Shown here in pieces: positions 24,766 through 36,519 of a stretch of DNA of 64,000 nucleotides (the first letter of the stretch is position 1; every line of letters begins with the position of its first letter). The notes beneath the pieces are model-generated. The model was not told the origin of the DNA. It saw only the letters and a program-made list of their open reading frames with translations, and did no database searches. The stretch lies in NCBI GenBank assembly GCA_021234155.1, contig JAJEKV010000021.1:11593760-11657759 (forward strand), read 5' to 3'. The position numbers and the translations under genes were made by a program. This DNA is from Isoetes taiwanensis. Its lineage: Eukaryota > Streptophyta > Lycopodiopsida > Isoetales > Isoetaceae.

Positions 24766-25295
24766 TGATGGCGGGTTTTCCCACACCCCCATCATTCGAC
24801 CTCAAAGGCAGAAATCAGGATCATTCTAGTGGCTGCTACAATGCAAAACACAATGGATTGGACAGAAGCAAGAAATTAAGAACAAATCTGGGCCCAAAAT
24901 AATCTTCAATCTATAAGAATAAGAGAAGGAAATACAACGCAAATTGCCCTCCATGCCTCTGAAACATGGAGGGCCTCTGGACTCATGATCAAGAGAGGTC
25001 TCACGAACCCTCTCAAGAATCTTGGATCGGGGGAGAGAGGGAATTTCGTGTTCCTCAAAAATTTTAAATACTTTGCACCTCATAATCTTCACCTTCCATT
25101 CCAACCTCTTCATCTCAACCTTTGATTTATGCCCCTTCATCTTAGCCTTCTATTTTCACCCCTTTATCTTAGCCATTTAAGATAATTGTAATAAACATCC
25201 CAAAGGCCCTTATAAATCTAGGCCCCTAGGTTACAAATACTCCTTCACGCCCCCTCCTTTCTTATGTTGACCGGGTGCCAAAATCCCGGTCAACA
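24766..25295 (-). repeat. 3' LTR of the small LTR element
   Basis: 530 bp, near-identical to 26,488-27,034, 30,055-30,610 and 31,848-32,392. Its 5' edge forms a hairpin (TGTTGACCGGG ... CCCGGTCAACA), and a TATA-like ATTTATAAGG lies about 80 bp inside on the minus strand. Confidence 0.85.
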
Positions 25296-25368
25296 TCTCC
25301 TTAAAAAAAAATGGGCGGTCCCTCGCCCAAATGCTTCAACTTCTTTTTCTCCATTTGAGTACAATGAT

Positions 25369-25540
25369 TTGGAGGTTTTTAGGGTGTACTCCAACACCCC
25401 AGAATAATAATAATATTTGGAGGTTTTAGGGTGTACTCCAACACCATAGAATAATAATAATATTTGGAGGTTTTAGGGTGTACTCCAACACCATAAAATG
25501 ATAATAAAACTTGGAGGTTTTAGGGTGTACTCCAACACCA
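25369..25540. repeat. 47-bp minisatellite, four units
   Basis: Units start at 25,369, 25,417, 25,464 and 25,511, each with TTGGAGGTTTTAGGGTGTAC followed by TCCAACACC; TTGGAG and CTCCAA can pair. It lies inside the LTR element near its 3' LTR. Block Q keeps only two units (30,805 and 30,852). Confidence 0.95.
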
Positions 25541-26463
25541 GAAAATGATGATAATATATTGTGTCAAAATAATGAAATAATGAGATGTCAAAAATTTCGC
25601 ATAAGAGCTTGGGGTAGGGCACCATTAAATGTTACGGCAAAGGATAAAATTTTAATAAGGTCACAATTTTTTTGGCTTGGCTTTGGCATGGTGAGGAGGA
25701 GAGGAAAGCGAAGGCTCTTCGCCCAAACAAAAATATGCAAATCATAAATATGGGCTAAGAATGTTCAAAATGTGGCAAATAAAGAAGGAAAACGTGGAGG
25801 CACGCCCAGACAAAAAATGGTGTCTTCATGCAATATAAGCAATGTTGGGGCAGAAGGGGAAATTATGGTAAAAAAAAAGGAAAAGGTGGACGTGGCAACA
25901 AGAACAGACAACAAAAAAAATTCTGGGCGGCAGGGGCGGCGAAAAGTGGCAGCGACAACTAGAGGCTGGCGATTCTTGAAGCATCTTTTTTTCTTGTCTG
26001 TTTGCATGCAGGTGTGCTCAAGCAGGGCGATGGAGCCGAGTGATGAAAAACTGGCGGAGCATGACAGGAGCAGTGCGGATATGGCAGAGCATGAATTTTT
26101 TGAAGAGCATGCACATTCAGGGTTTTCTCCTCATTCCCATAGACCATGGCACAATGATAAGACTCATTCTGTTGTGCATTGAAGATTTCCTCATCCACAA
26201 GTGGATGGGCTTCTGCAACAAATCAGTGAGGAATTTTTCCTTTCACATCTTCCCGAAAAACCTCGGGATCACCGGCTTCTTGTATTTTAAACCGTAGTGA
26301 TATTTTCTTCAAGTCATTATCTTCAAGCCGCGAGGTAATAAATGAGAATGGGCAGGTGTGAAAAAAGAGTGATAGAGGACAAAACAATAGAAAAAGGCAA
26401 ATGGCAATAGCAAAAATAAAGGATAGAAAGAAAGCAGCACCAAGAATGATCCTGGGGAAGATT

Positions 26464-26484
26464 GGAATCTCGGTAGAACCTCCA
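26464..26484 (-). promoter_or_regulatory. primer-binding site, tRNA-Gln type
   Basis: On the minus strand this starts TGGAGGTTCTACCGAG, 3 bp after the 5' LTR. Its complement ends ..TCTCGGTAGAACCTCCA, matching the acceptor and T-arm end of eukaryotic tRNA-Gln with added CCA as I remember it. Confidence 0.65.
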
Positions 26485-26487
26485 TAA

Positions 26488-27034
26488 TGATGGCGGGTTT
26501 TCCCATTCGACCTCAAAGGCAGAAATCAGGATCATTCTAGTGGCTGCTACAATGCAAAAAGCGTAATGGATTGGAGGTAAGAAAGAAATTAAGAACAAAT
26601 CTGGGCCCAAAATAATCTTCAATCTATAAGAATAAGAGAAGGAAATACAATGCAAATTGCCCTCCATGCCTCTGAAATATGGAGGGCCTCTGAATCCATG
26701 ATCAAGAGAGGTCTCTGAACCCTCTCAAGAATCTTGGATCAGGGAGAGAGAGGGAACTCGTGTTCCTCAAAAATTTTAAATACTTTGCACCCCATAATCT
26801 TCACCTTCCATTCCAACCTCTTCATCTCAACCTTTGATTTATGCCCCTTCATCTTAGCCTTCTATTTTCACCTCTTTATCTTAGCCTTCTATTTTCACTT
26901 CTTTATCTTAGCCATTTAAAATAATTGTAATAAACATCCCAAAGGCCCTTATAAATCTAGGCCCCTAGGTTACAAATACTCCTTCACGCCCCCTCCTTTC
27001 TTATGTTGACCGGGTGCCAAAATCCCGATCAACA
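26488..27034 (-). repeat. 5' LTR of the small LTR element
   Basis: 547 bp with the same boundaries as the other copies, followed on the plus side by the target duplication CATTG (27,035-27,039). Confidence 0.85.
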
Positions 27035-27039
27035 CATTG

Positions 27040-28835
27040 TATGGAATATCTAAGTCAGTAAAGATAGATAAAGAAGAGCATGTTTCTACGCTTATAACTT
27101 GAGCTACAGAAGTCAGATTTAGATAATCTTGGGCTCATTGGAAAGCTTTCTATTGGCATATGATCTGATCTAGATCTATCAAGATAGGTATTTTTTTTTT
27201 GTACTTTTCAATTTGAATGCCGTTTTATAAAGTGCAGATTTTATGGTAATATGTTTTTTATCATAACTTTTGAATCTGGACTCCATTTTGTGTGTTCTTT
27301 ATTGCGTTGGAAAGCTCCCTCTGGGTCTTTCCGATGATGTATGATATACTTATATTTGGCTAAGCTTTCTTGTTCAAAACAACAAATTTCTGGACAAGTT
27401 TTGTTAGGGCTTCACACCTGATCAAAACATGATTTGCACAACAGCAAATCATACTCTCTGGCGAGCTGATTATCTTGGTTATGTCCTTTATCCTGTATCA
27501 TTGTCGTGCAATAAGCTTTTATTGAAGCTATTAAAGAGATGATGTTATCATGGCCACGTTTCATATTGAGTTATGGGATTTGCGTTAAAACTTTTTATTT
27601 TGGTGTGTTATGGGATCTGCGCTATATAATATATTTGATGGGTTATTCATGAAATTGCCAATGTTTTTTGAATTTTTGTTTCCTTTTCAAACAAAAAAAA
27701 CATCATCTTCCATAACACACCAAAACAAAAAGTAGCCAATGGACTATTGTAGGTTTTGTATAAAGCATAATACTGCTAGAAAAAAGGAAAAAATAAAATA
27801 AAAAGCAATTTAAAGATGACATTTAATAACTATAACAAAGTAAAGAAATGAATAGGAACCACCTAAACAATGATCAAGCTAAACATGACCACTCATCTAT
27901 GGAGGAAAAAGAAGAGGAGGAGGACATGTTTAACTCTATCTACTCATAGTGTTTCAATGCCCTATCTATCTATCTATATAATTTATTCACACCAAGATTC
28001 GATTCTTTGATGCTCTAGATTCTCGAGTGGGGGAAAAATAGGAAGGAAAAAAAAGTCGTGAAAATTTCTGCACCGACACAACTGGCGATGGCGGATTTGC
28101 ATTTCGGAGGAATCCTTATCTCCTTGAATACGCATGGTCGGATCTAAGACTTCAAGCTCTAGGTGGCGATATGACCGTAGCCAGCATCCTTGGGATCTGT
28201 TTTTCCCTGTCTATACTTTGTTTGTTCAGAGATCTCGGAGATGAGTAAGGTGCGTTTCTATTCCGTCGCTTTTTGTTCAGTATTAGGTTTTTTCACTGTT
28301 CAGTTTACCACAATCAAAGCTCAGCCAACCAGTAAAAAAAATCTGTCAAATGTTGTCCCTCAGGCTCTGCTTTCTCCAGTTCGTCTGCTCCATTCTGATG
28401 GGCTCTGCTCTTGCACACTACCGCCACAACCCAGATAGTAAAAAATTTTGTGTGGCAAATTCGGAGTTGTCATAGGCTCACAAACAGGCTGTAATTATTG
28501 ATGGGGACCTGCTCTGTGACTTCATTTTGAAGAAGGGAAGAGGATGCTGCCTGTGTTAAATTGGGCCAAGATGCTTGTGGGCTCTGTGCCAAAGCCTGTA
28601 GCATACAATCAGGGTTCTGAGGGATGAGTAAATCGTTGCCCAATAATGCCCTTTTGCTCTGCTGCTCCAAGTGGATTGAGAGGCAGCGTTTTGGTGACTG
28701 TTCTTGAAGCCATAAGTATCTGAGCATTTGCGTTTCAATTTACTTGGTTTCGCAGGCAAATGCCGGAAATAGAAGCTAAGTTGATTCTTCATTATGTACG
28801 ACTCCTTTCTTATGTGTATTCGGCTTTGTTTGCAG
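27040..28835. other. non-coding flank shared by blocks P and Q
   Basis: AT-rich DNA repeated at 32,398-34,211. It holds a short (CTAT)n at 27,960-27,977. A plus frame (28,241-28,438, starting MSKVRFYSVAFCSVLGFFTV) and a minus frame (28,470-28,640, ending NEVTEQVPINNYSLFVSL) are partly conserved in block Q. The minus frame is longer there (33,847-34,089, 80 aa). I recognise neither, and frameshifts differ between the copies. Confidence 0.5.
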
Positions 28836-29205
28836 AGAATCTCGCTTACATGATGCAAAGACTTCCTCTTCCTATTCTTCTCCATCTCTCTTAACATCCT
28901 TTTCTCTTCCCTTGCTTTTCTAGCCTCTTCTTTCCTCATCCTCTCTCTTGACTTTCCTTTCTTCTTGCATCCTCTTCTTCGCTTCCTTGTTTCCCAGTCT
29001 AACTTTAGCTACCTCCTCTGCCTTCCTTTGTTCTTCTAATCTTCCCCCAATTACTTCGTTTGATGTAACATAAAGCTTCCCTTTTAAATTAGCTGGCATC
29101 CTCAACCATTTGACCTTGGGCCTATTGATTGCAACAACACTAACACTTGCAACACTAACACTTACAAATTCAGCGTCAGCAATATGTATACCTGCCCCAA
29201 TTTCT
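28836..29205 (-). pseudogene. pogo-like transposase tail (copy 3)
   Basis: Same coiled-coil tail and linker as 23,545-23,918 (REEKRMLREMEKNRKRKS; KLYVTSNEVIGGRLEEQRKAEE), now cut at its 3' side by the P/Q junction so that the last coding part is lost. Confidence 0.75.
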
Positions 29206-29260
29206 GCTCTGAATATATAATTTTCCACAGAATTCTATTTCATAACATGGTATCAGAGCC
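29206..29260 (+). mobile_element. copia-type LTR end and tRNA-iMet primer-binding site, block Q
   Basis: TGGTATCAGAGCC at 29,248-29,260 after ..TTTCATAACA; duplicate of 23,919-23,971. Confidence 0.7.
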
Positions 29261-30054
29261 TCGTTAAAGGCTAAAGAAATCGAGGGTTGCGTTGTAGAGC
29301 AGCCCAACCAAGCAACCCAAGCAATCCAAGCAGTGGAATTAAATGATCCTGGACACAAGAATGCGGAAGAAATTAAGGTTTACTCAAATCTTATATTTTT
29401 TTCTCTAAATCTATCTTAAGCAAGCACATAAAGAGCAGCACAATCATGCTGCCATCATATTGCTCATCGAAGCAAATACTCAAGGCTTCTATACAAGATT
29501 TCTGAATTGGCATCCCCCCTGCCAAATTCATCACAATGTTCTAGCAATGAAGGCTGTGTAGACTGTAAGTGATGCTGAAGCCATCAAATGATGCTCAGCC
29601 TGTATTCCAGTGAACAAGACACTGAAAATCTCCAAGAGAGATGCCTCTACGAAGAAAATTGCAGGCGGAAATTGCAGAGATCCATGAAGCAACCAGACCC
29701 AAATTACAGACAATTCAAGACGAACTTACTTATACTCAAAGACATGTTGACGTGCAAGTGGTGCACGACCTTTAACAGAGCTTGAAGAGGAAACACGTCC
29801 ACGGGAACATGAACAACGATCGGTGCTCCTTCGTCGAGGTACTATTTTTCTAATTTTACCATCAAAACACTTTGCAACATTTCGTGTAAGCGAAAGAACG
29901 GTTTCACGAGATCGGTTTCGCTTACACGAAACCCTTTTTGTTCATGCAAAACCCTTTTCGCTTACGTGAAATTGTTCTTTCGCATATGCGCAATTTCTTT
30001 GTCTTTGGGTAACTGAATAGAATATATGAGAGGTTCTTTTTTACCAAACCATTG

Positions 30055-30610
30055 TGATGGCGGGTTTTCCCACACCCCCATCATTCGACCTCAAAGGCAG
30101 AAATCAGGATCATTCTAGTGGCTGCTACAATGCAAAACACAATGGATTGGACAGAAGCAAGAAATTAAGAACAAATCTGGGCCCAAAATAATCTTCAATC
30201 TATAAGAATAAGAGAAGGAAATACAATGCAAATTGCCCTCCATGCCTCTGAAACATGGAGGGCCTCTGAATTCATGATCAAGAGAGGTCTCTGAACCCTC
30301 TCAAGAATCTTGGATCAGGGAGAGAGAGGGAACTCGTGTTCCTCAAAAATTTTAAATACTTTGCACCTCATAATCTTCACCTTCCATTCCAACCTCTTCA
30401 TCTCAACCTTTGATTTATGCCCCTTCATCTTAGCCTTCTATTTTCACCTCTTTATCTTAGCCTTCTATTTTCACTTCTTTATCTTAGCCATTTAAAATAA
30501 TTGTAATAAACATCCCAAAGGCCCTTATAAATCTAGGCCCCTAGGTTACAAATACTCCTTCACGCCCCCTCCTTTCTTATGTTGACCGGGTGCCAAAATC
30601 CCGATCAACA
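30055..30610 (-). mobile_element. solo LTR with CATTG target duplication
   Basis: A single LTR (556 bp) flanked on both sides by CATTG (30,050-30,054 and 30,611-30,615). The plus-side flank (30,611-30,785) matches the flank of the complete element (27,035-27,212). The complete element at the equivalent site in block P shows that the interior and one LTR were lost by LTR-LTR recombination here. Confidence 0.85.
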
Positions 30611-30786
30611 CATTGTATGGAATATCTAAGTCAGTAAAGATAGATAAAGAAGAGCATGTTTCTACGCTTATAACTTGAGCTACAGAAGTCAGATTTAGAT
30701 AATCTTGGGCTCATTGGAAAGCTTTCTATTGGCATATGATCTGATCTAGATCTATCAAGATAGGTATTTTTTTTTGTACTTTTCAA

Positions 30787-32392
30787 TTAGAATAATAATA
30801 ATATTTGGAGGTTTTAGGGTGTACTCCAACACCATAAAATGATAATAAAACTTGGAGGTTTTAGGGTGTACTCCAACACCAGAAAATGATGATAATATAT
30901 TGTGTCAAAATAATGAAATAATGAGATGTCAAAAATTTCGCATAAGAGCTTGGGGTAGGGCACCATTAAATGTTACGGCAAAGGATAAAATTTTAATAAG
31001 GTCACAATTTTTTTGGCTTGGCTTTGGCATGGTGAGGAGGAGAGGAAAGCGAAGGCTCTTCGCCCAAACAAAAATATGCAAATCATAAATATGGGCTAAG
31101 AATGTTCAAAATGTGGCAAATAAAGAAGGAAAACGTGGAGGCACGCCCAGACAAAAAATGGTGTCTTCATGCAATATAAGCAATGTTGGGGCAGAAGGGG
31201 AAATTATGGTAAAAAAAAGGAAAAGGTGGACGTGGCAACAAAGAAACGACAACAAAAAATCCCCTGTTTTGGGCAAGATCGCCTCCGGGCAGGGCAGGGC
31301 TAAAAGTGGCAAATGACAACCAGAGGTCGGGCGATTCTTGAAGCATCTTTTTTTCTTGTCTGTTTGCATGCGTGTGCTCGCTGCATGATGGAGCCGATGG
31401 AGCAGTGATGAAAACTCCATGAGCATGACAGAGCAAAGGCGGATATGGCAGAGCATGAATTTTTTGAAGAGCATGCACATTCAGGGTTTTCTCCTCATTC
31501 CCATAGACCATGGCACAATGATAAGACTCATTCTGTTGTGCATTGAAGATTTCCTCATCCACAAGTGGATGGGCTTCTGCAACAAATCAGTGAGGAATTT
31601 TCCTTCTCACATCTTCTGAAAAACTCTGGATGCAGCCGCTTCTTGTATTTCTGAAACCATAGTGATATTTTCTTCAAGTCATTATCTTCAAGCACAGGTA
31701 ATAACAGAATGGGCAGTGGCAGAAAAGAGTGATAGAGGACAAAACAATAGAAAAAGGCAAATGGCAATAGCAAAAATAAAGGATAGAAAGAAAGCAGCAC
31801 CAAGAATGATCCTGGGGAAGATTGGAATCTCGGTAGAACCTCCATAATGATGGCGGGTTTTCCCATTCGACCTCAAAGGCAGAAATCAGGATCATTCTAG
31901 TGGCTGCTACAATGCAAAACAGAATGGATTGGACAGAAGAAAGAAATTAAGAACAAATCTGGGCCCAAAATAATCTTCAATCTATAAGAATAAGAGAAGG
32001 AAATACAATGCAAATTGCCCTCCATGCCTCTGAAATATGGAGGGCCTCTGAATCCATGATCAAGAGAGGTCTCTGAACCCTCTCAAGAATCTTGGATCAG
32101 GGAGAGAGAGGGAACTCGTGTTCCTCAAAAATTTTAAATACTTTGCACCCCATAATCTTCACCTTCCATTCCAACCTCTTCATCTCAACCTTTGATTTAT
32201 GCCCCTTCATCTTAGCCTTCTATTTTCACCTCTTTATCTTAGCCTTCTATTTTCACTTCTTTATCTTAGCCATTTAAAATAATTGTAATAAACATCCCAA
32301 AGGCCCTTATAAATCTAGGCCCCTAGGTTACAAATACTCCTTCACGCCCCCTCCTTTCTTATGTTGACCGGGTGCCAAAATCCCGATCAACA
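30787..32392 (-). mobile_element. half LTR element (interior plus 5' LTR)
   Basis: Starts abruptly at about 30,787 inside the element interior (minisatellite side). It continues through the interior and tRNA-Gln-type site (31,824-31,844) to a full 5' LTR (31,848-32,392) with right-side CATTG at 32,393-32,397. The 3' LTR and its purine tract are missing. The interior matches 25,440-26,487 with small indels. Confidence 0.8.
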
Positions 32393-32397
32393 CATTG

Positions 32398-34211
32398 TAT
32401 GGAATATCTAAGTCAGTAAAGATAGATAAAGAAGAGCATGTTTCTACGCTTATAACTTGAGCTACAGAAGTCAGATTTAGATAATCTTGGGCTCATTGGA
32501 AAGCTTTCTATTGGCATATGATCTGATCTAGATCTATCAAGATAGGTATTTTTTTTTTGTACTTTTCAATTTGAATGCCGTTTTATAAAGTGCAGATTTT
32601 ATGGTAATATGTTTTTTATCATAACTTTTGAATCTGGACTCCATTTTGTGTGTTCTTTATTGCGTTGGAAAGCTCCCTCTGGGTCTTTCCGATGATGTAT
32701 GATATACTTATATTTGGCTAAGCTTTCTTGTTCAAAACAACAAATTTCTGGACAAGTTTTGTTAGGGCTTCACACCTGATCAAAACATGATTTGCACAAC
32801 AGCAAATCATACTCTCTGGCGAGCTGATTATCTTGGTTATGTCCTTTATCCTGTATCATTGTCGTGCAATAAGCTTTTATTGAAGCTATTAAAGAGATGA
32901 TGTTATCATGGCCACGTTTCATATTGAAAAAAATTTGAAACTTTTTGTTTTGGTGTGTTATGGGATTTGCGTTAAAACTTTTTATTTTGGTGTGTTATGG
33001 GATCTGCGCTATATAATATATTTGATGGGTTATTCATGAAATTGCCAATGTTTTTTGAATTTTTGTTTCCTTTTCAAACAAAAAAAACATCATCTTCCAT
33101 AACACACCAAAACAAAAAGTAGCCAATGGACTATTGTAGGTTTTGTATAAAGCATAATACTGCTAGAAAAAAGGAAAAAATAAAATAAAAAGCAATTTAA
33201 AGATGACATTTAATAACTATAACAAAGTAAAGAAATGAATAGGAACCACCTAAACAATGATCAAGCTAAACATGACCACTCATCTATGGAGGAAAAAGAA
33301 GAGGAGGAGGACATGTTTAACTCTATCTACTCATAGTGTTTCAATGCCCTATCTATCTATCTATATAATTTATTCACACCAAGATTCGATTCTTTGATGC
33401 TCTAGATTCTCGAGTGGGGAAAATAGGAAGGAAAAAAAGTCGCGGAAAATTTCTGCACCGCCTAATAACCTGGCGATGGCGATTTGCATTTCGGAGGAAT
33501 CCTTATCTCCTTGAATACGCATGGTCGGATCTAAGACTTCAAGCTCTAGGTGGCGATATGACCGTAGCCAGCATCCTTGGGATCTGTTTTTCCCTGTCTA
33601 TACTTTGTTTGTTCAGAGATCTCGGAGATGAGTAAGGTGCGTTTCTATTCCGCCGCTTTTTGTTCAAGATAGGTTTTTTCACTGTTGGTTTACCACAATC
33701 AAAGCCCACCGGTAAAAAATCGTCAAATGTTGTCCCTCAGGCTCTGCTTTCTCCAGTTCGTCTGCTCCATTCTGATGGGCTCTGCTCTTGCACACTACCG
33801 CCACAACCCAGATAGTAAAAAAATTTGTGTGGCAAATTCGGAGTTGTCATAGGCTCACAAACAGGCTGTAATTATTGATGGGGACCTGCTCTGTGACTTC
33901 ATTTTGAAGAAGGGAAGAGGATGCTGCCTGTGTTAAATTGGGCCAAGATGCTTGTGGGCTCTGTGCCAAAGCCTGTAGCATACAATCAGGTTTACAGGGA
34001 TGAGTAAATCGTTGCCCAATAATGCCCTTTTGCTCTGCTGCTCCAAGTGGATTGAGAGGCAGCGTTTTGGTGACTGTTCTTGAAGCCATAAGTATCTGAG
34101 CATTTGCGTTTCAATTTACTTGGTTTCGCAGGCAAATGCCGGAAATAGAAGCTAAGTTGATTCTTCATTATGTACGACTCCTTTCTTATGTGTATTCGGC
34201 TTTGTTTGCAG
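32398..34211. other. block Q copy of the non-coding flank
   Basis: Matches 27,040-28,835. An extra TTTTGTTTTGGTGTGTTATGGGAT duplication occurs near 32,945-32,970. The 80-aa minus frame at 33,847-34,089 (MASRTVTKTLPLNPLGAAEQ..) is the longer version of a frame broken in block P; no known domain. Confidence 0.5.
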
Positions 34212-35590
34212 CTCCGACTTCAAAGCTTTGCATTAGCAGTTTATCGCCCAATGACTCTGTATTCATCCTTTGATGTGATGAGAGCATGAACACTTTTAAA
34301 AATCAATGTAAGAGTTTCAAGAACATTTGCATCCGCCATGCTCAATTTTTTACCCTTGACAACTGTAGGAAATCTGTGTAAAAGTGCAGGTGTTATAAAC
34401 TGAATCCGTGTTTATGTGAACATCATCATTTTGCCATCAATGCAAACCTTGTTAGTGGAATCCAATTTTTCCAGTAAGACCAAGCTTCTTCTCAGAATCT
34501 AAGAAGCTATGCATCAATGGTACAGCTGACATGGCAGTTTTAGTTTCACAGAGTTGAGTTATAATATTTGGTATGTTAAGGTATGAAGGCTAATGATGTA
34601 CGAGTCTAAGATGGATGATAATACCTCCAATTGGGCTTCTAGTCCATATATTCTTTGGGTCTGTGATCTAAGTACAGGCAGGCATATCTGCTCAATTTTG
34701 AAGCCAAAGCTTGAAAGGGAAGTTTACAGGTAAACCTTGTTGTTTGTCAGTTATGATAGTGGGTGAATAATAGATGCACAAATAATAGGTTTACTCCAAA
34801 ATTTGTTTAATCCTGTCTTCGATTCTCATTATTCTTCAAATTCTTATTGTGCAACTCAAATTTGCTTACCATTTGGCTCGCACATGCATGCAGAGTATAT
34901 TTTCACTTTTAGAAACTCATATTTAGTTATGTCTACATTCTCTCTGTTGTTGTCTTTTGATCACAGTGGACCTTCTGAAGTTAAGTGTATCACAAATATT
35001 GCAGAGGAGTGGTGAGATTGGAGAAGCCTTTTGCTATCTAGGTAATGCTAATGGACAAGCTCTATACACATAGTCATCCAGATATATTGAATTATCTGCT
35101 CGTTACAATAATGCCCTAGGGCGTTATGACTGTTTTAGCCATAAAAACCCAAGGAGCAGGGTGTTAAGGAGAAGAAACTCCGTGCTACCCTAAGAACACC
35201 TGCAAAGAACTGGTCCGCCATGAAAGAACTTGACGAGCTTGAAGAACTGGCGGTGGTGCCGATCACACAAAAACTCTCCAGAACTGCAATTATATTCTTG
35301 TGTGGAAGGAACTGGCGCAGTAGGTCACGCGGTGTAGAGAGGTGCTAGATGGCGACATGGGAATGGACGCCAGCCAAAAACACCGACCTTTTTTCTATTT
35401 TGTTGGGCACAATGTGACACTAACATAGGATAACTAGATACCTGTACTTGCCAGGTTATTATTCGAGCATTATCTCTGGAAGCTTCTAAAGCGAGCCATT
35501 TATCTAAAACAAATATGCAACAACCTAAAAAAGAACGACATATACACCCTAGATTTGGAGAATCCTGCAAATATGCAGCGCATAGAATTT
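34212..35590. other. unique DNA with isolated exon-like pieces
   Basis: A plus-strand tract at about 34,624-34,730 reads SSPYILWVCDLSTGRHICSI and ends at a CAG|GTAAAC donor, but no partner exons were found. A CCCTAGGG palindrome with a GTGTTAAGGA flank (35,109-35,165) resembles 2,349-2,402. Otherwise nothing was recognised. Confidence 0.4.
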
Positions 35591-36519
35591 ATAGATAAGC
35601 AAAGGAGAATCTTGCAAATTGGTTAGGCTAAAATCACAATGACAATCCGACAAAAACGTGTGATGGCCCGCTGATGGCTTCACTTTGTTCCATATTTCAA
35701 GCTATAGTTTGAGGCGCAAAGAACATCTAATTTAGCCAAACAACAATGCATGACATGTCTGCAGGTTAGATGGTGCAAACTACGATATTAGTAACATTTC
35801 AACAATCAACAATTATGATCCACGGTTTCATGCTAGAGTAAAGGAAACCAGGTTGATTTAGATGCTATTGCTGGAATATCAATTGTGCATATGGGTCAGG
35901 GCTGCAAAATTGGGGGGTTCCTCCCCGGAATTTTCGGTTAAAGTGTTAAAATCCAGTTTGTAAAATAGATGTCTGAAAATTTTCGATCAAAATTTTGTAA
36001 AATACTTGTTAAATCTGGCAAATTAGAGGATATTCTCTTAAAAATCTAGTAAGTAGCAATAAAGCACGACATTTGCTGGTTTAAGCAAAATTTAAATTGG
36101 AGGCCTATATGTATTCTAGATGTTAGATCTTAACTGACCCACACGTTATATGATGCAAAAAATAATTACATAGAATATCAACATATGTGCAACATGGATG
36201 TTACTTGCTCTTTCCTAAAAAGTATAGAGAAGAAATAATGGAATCACAAGAATTATCCTCCTTGATGGGTGTGCCAACATCACAATAATATATGGCATTG
36301 TGCAACCATTGATCTTAATAATTATAAAGTGTGGAAGCTGAGATAACACTAGAAGCTCAAAAGATACATTACCGCAAGGATCCAATTTGTTGGATAATGA
36401 TGGTTGTAGCATATGTCCCACATAACCATCTTCTCAAGAAAATGCAATTTGAAAGTGTCAAAATAGATAAGGTGATGTGCATTACTATCCTTGATGCATG
36501 GATGCTATATTCCCACAAG

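Larger units (their letters stand above)
24766..27034 (-). mobile_element. small non-autonomous LTR retrotransposon (LARD/TRIM-like)
   Basis: The minus-strand element is bounded by two LTRs: the 5' LTR at 26,488-27,034 and the 3' LTR at 24,766-25,295. LTRs start TGTTGACCGGG (or TGTTGATCGGG) and end ..CGCCATCA. The 5-bp target duplication CATTG is intact (24,761-24,765 and 27,035-27,039). Next to the 5' LTR, positions 26,484-26,464 give TGGAGGTTCTACCGAGATT, which fits the 3' end of a plant tRNA-Gln. A short purine tract (AAGGAGA) abuts the 3' LTR. The 1.2-kb interior has no gag, protease, RT or integrase, only short frames. The tRNA assignment is from memory of tRNA-Gln ends. Confidence 0.85.
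23545..28835. repeat. tandem block duplication, unit P
   Basis: A 5.29-kb block beginning GAATCTCGCTTACATGATGC and ending TTCGGCTTTGTTTGCAG, followed immediately by its repeat (28,836-34,211). It contains the pogo remnant, an LTR end with primer-binding site, the small LTR element and 1.8 kb of non-coding DNA. The junction shows CAG/GAATCTCGC microhomology with the unit start. Confidence 0.9.
28836..34211. repeat. tandem block duplication, unit Q
   Basis: 5.38-kb head-to-tail repeat of 23,545-28,835 with the same order: pogo tail, primer-binding site, hairpin, LTR sequences, 1.8-kb flank. It differs in the LTR part, where it has a solo LTR and half an element. It ends at TTTGTTTGCAG, after which unique sequence begins. 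Confidence 0.9.

Noticed and set aside
25368-25540. CRISPR-like array
   Set aside because: Spacers are near-identical, period 47 bp, inside an LTR element of a eukaryote: a minisatellite.
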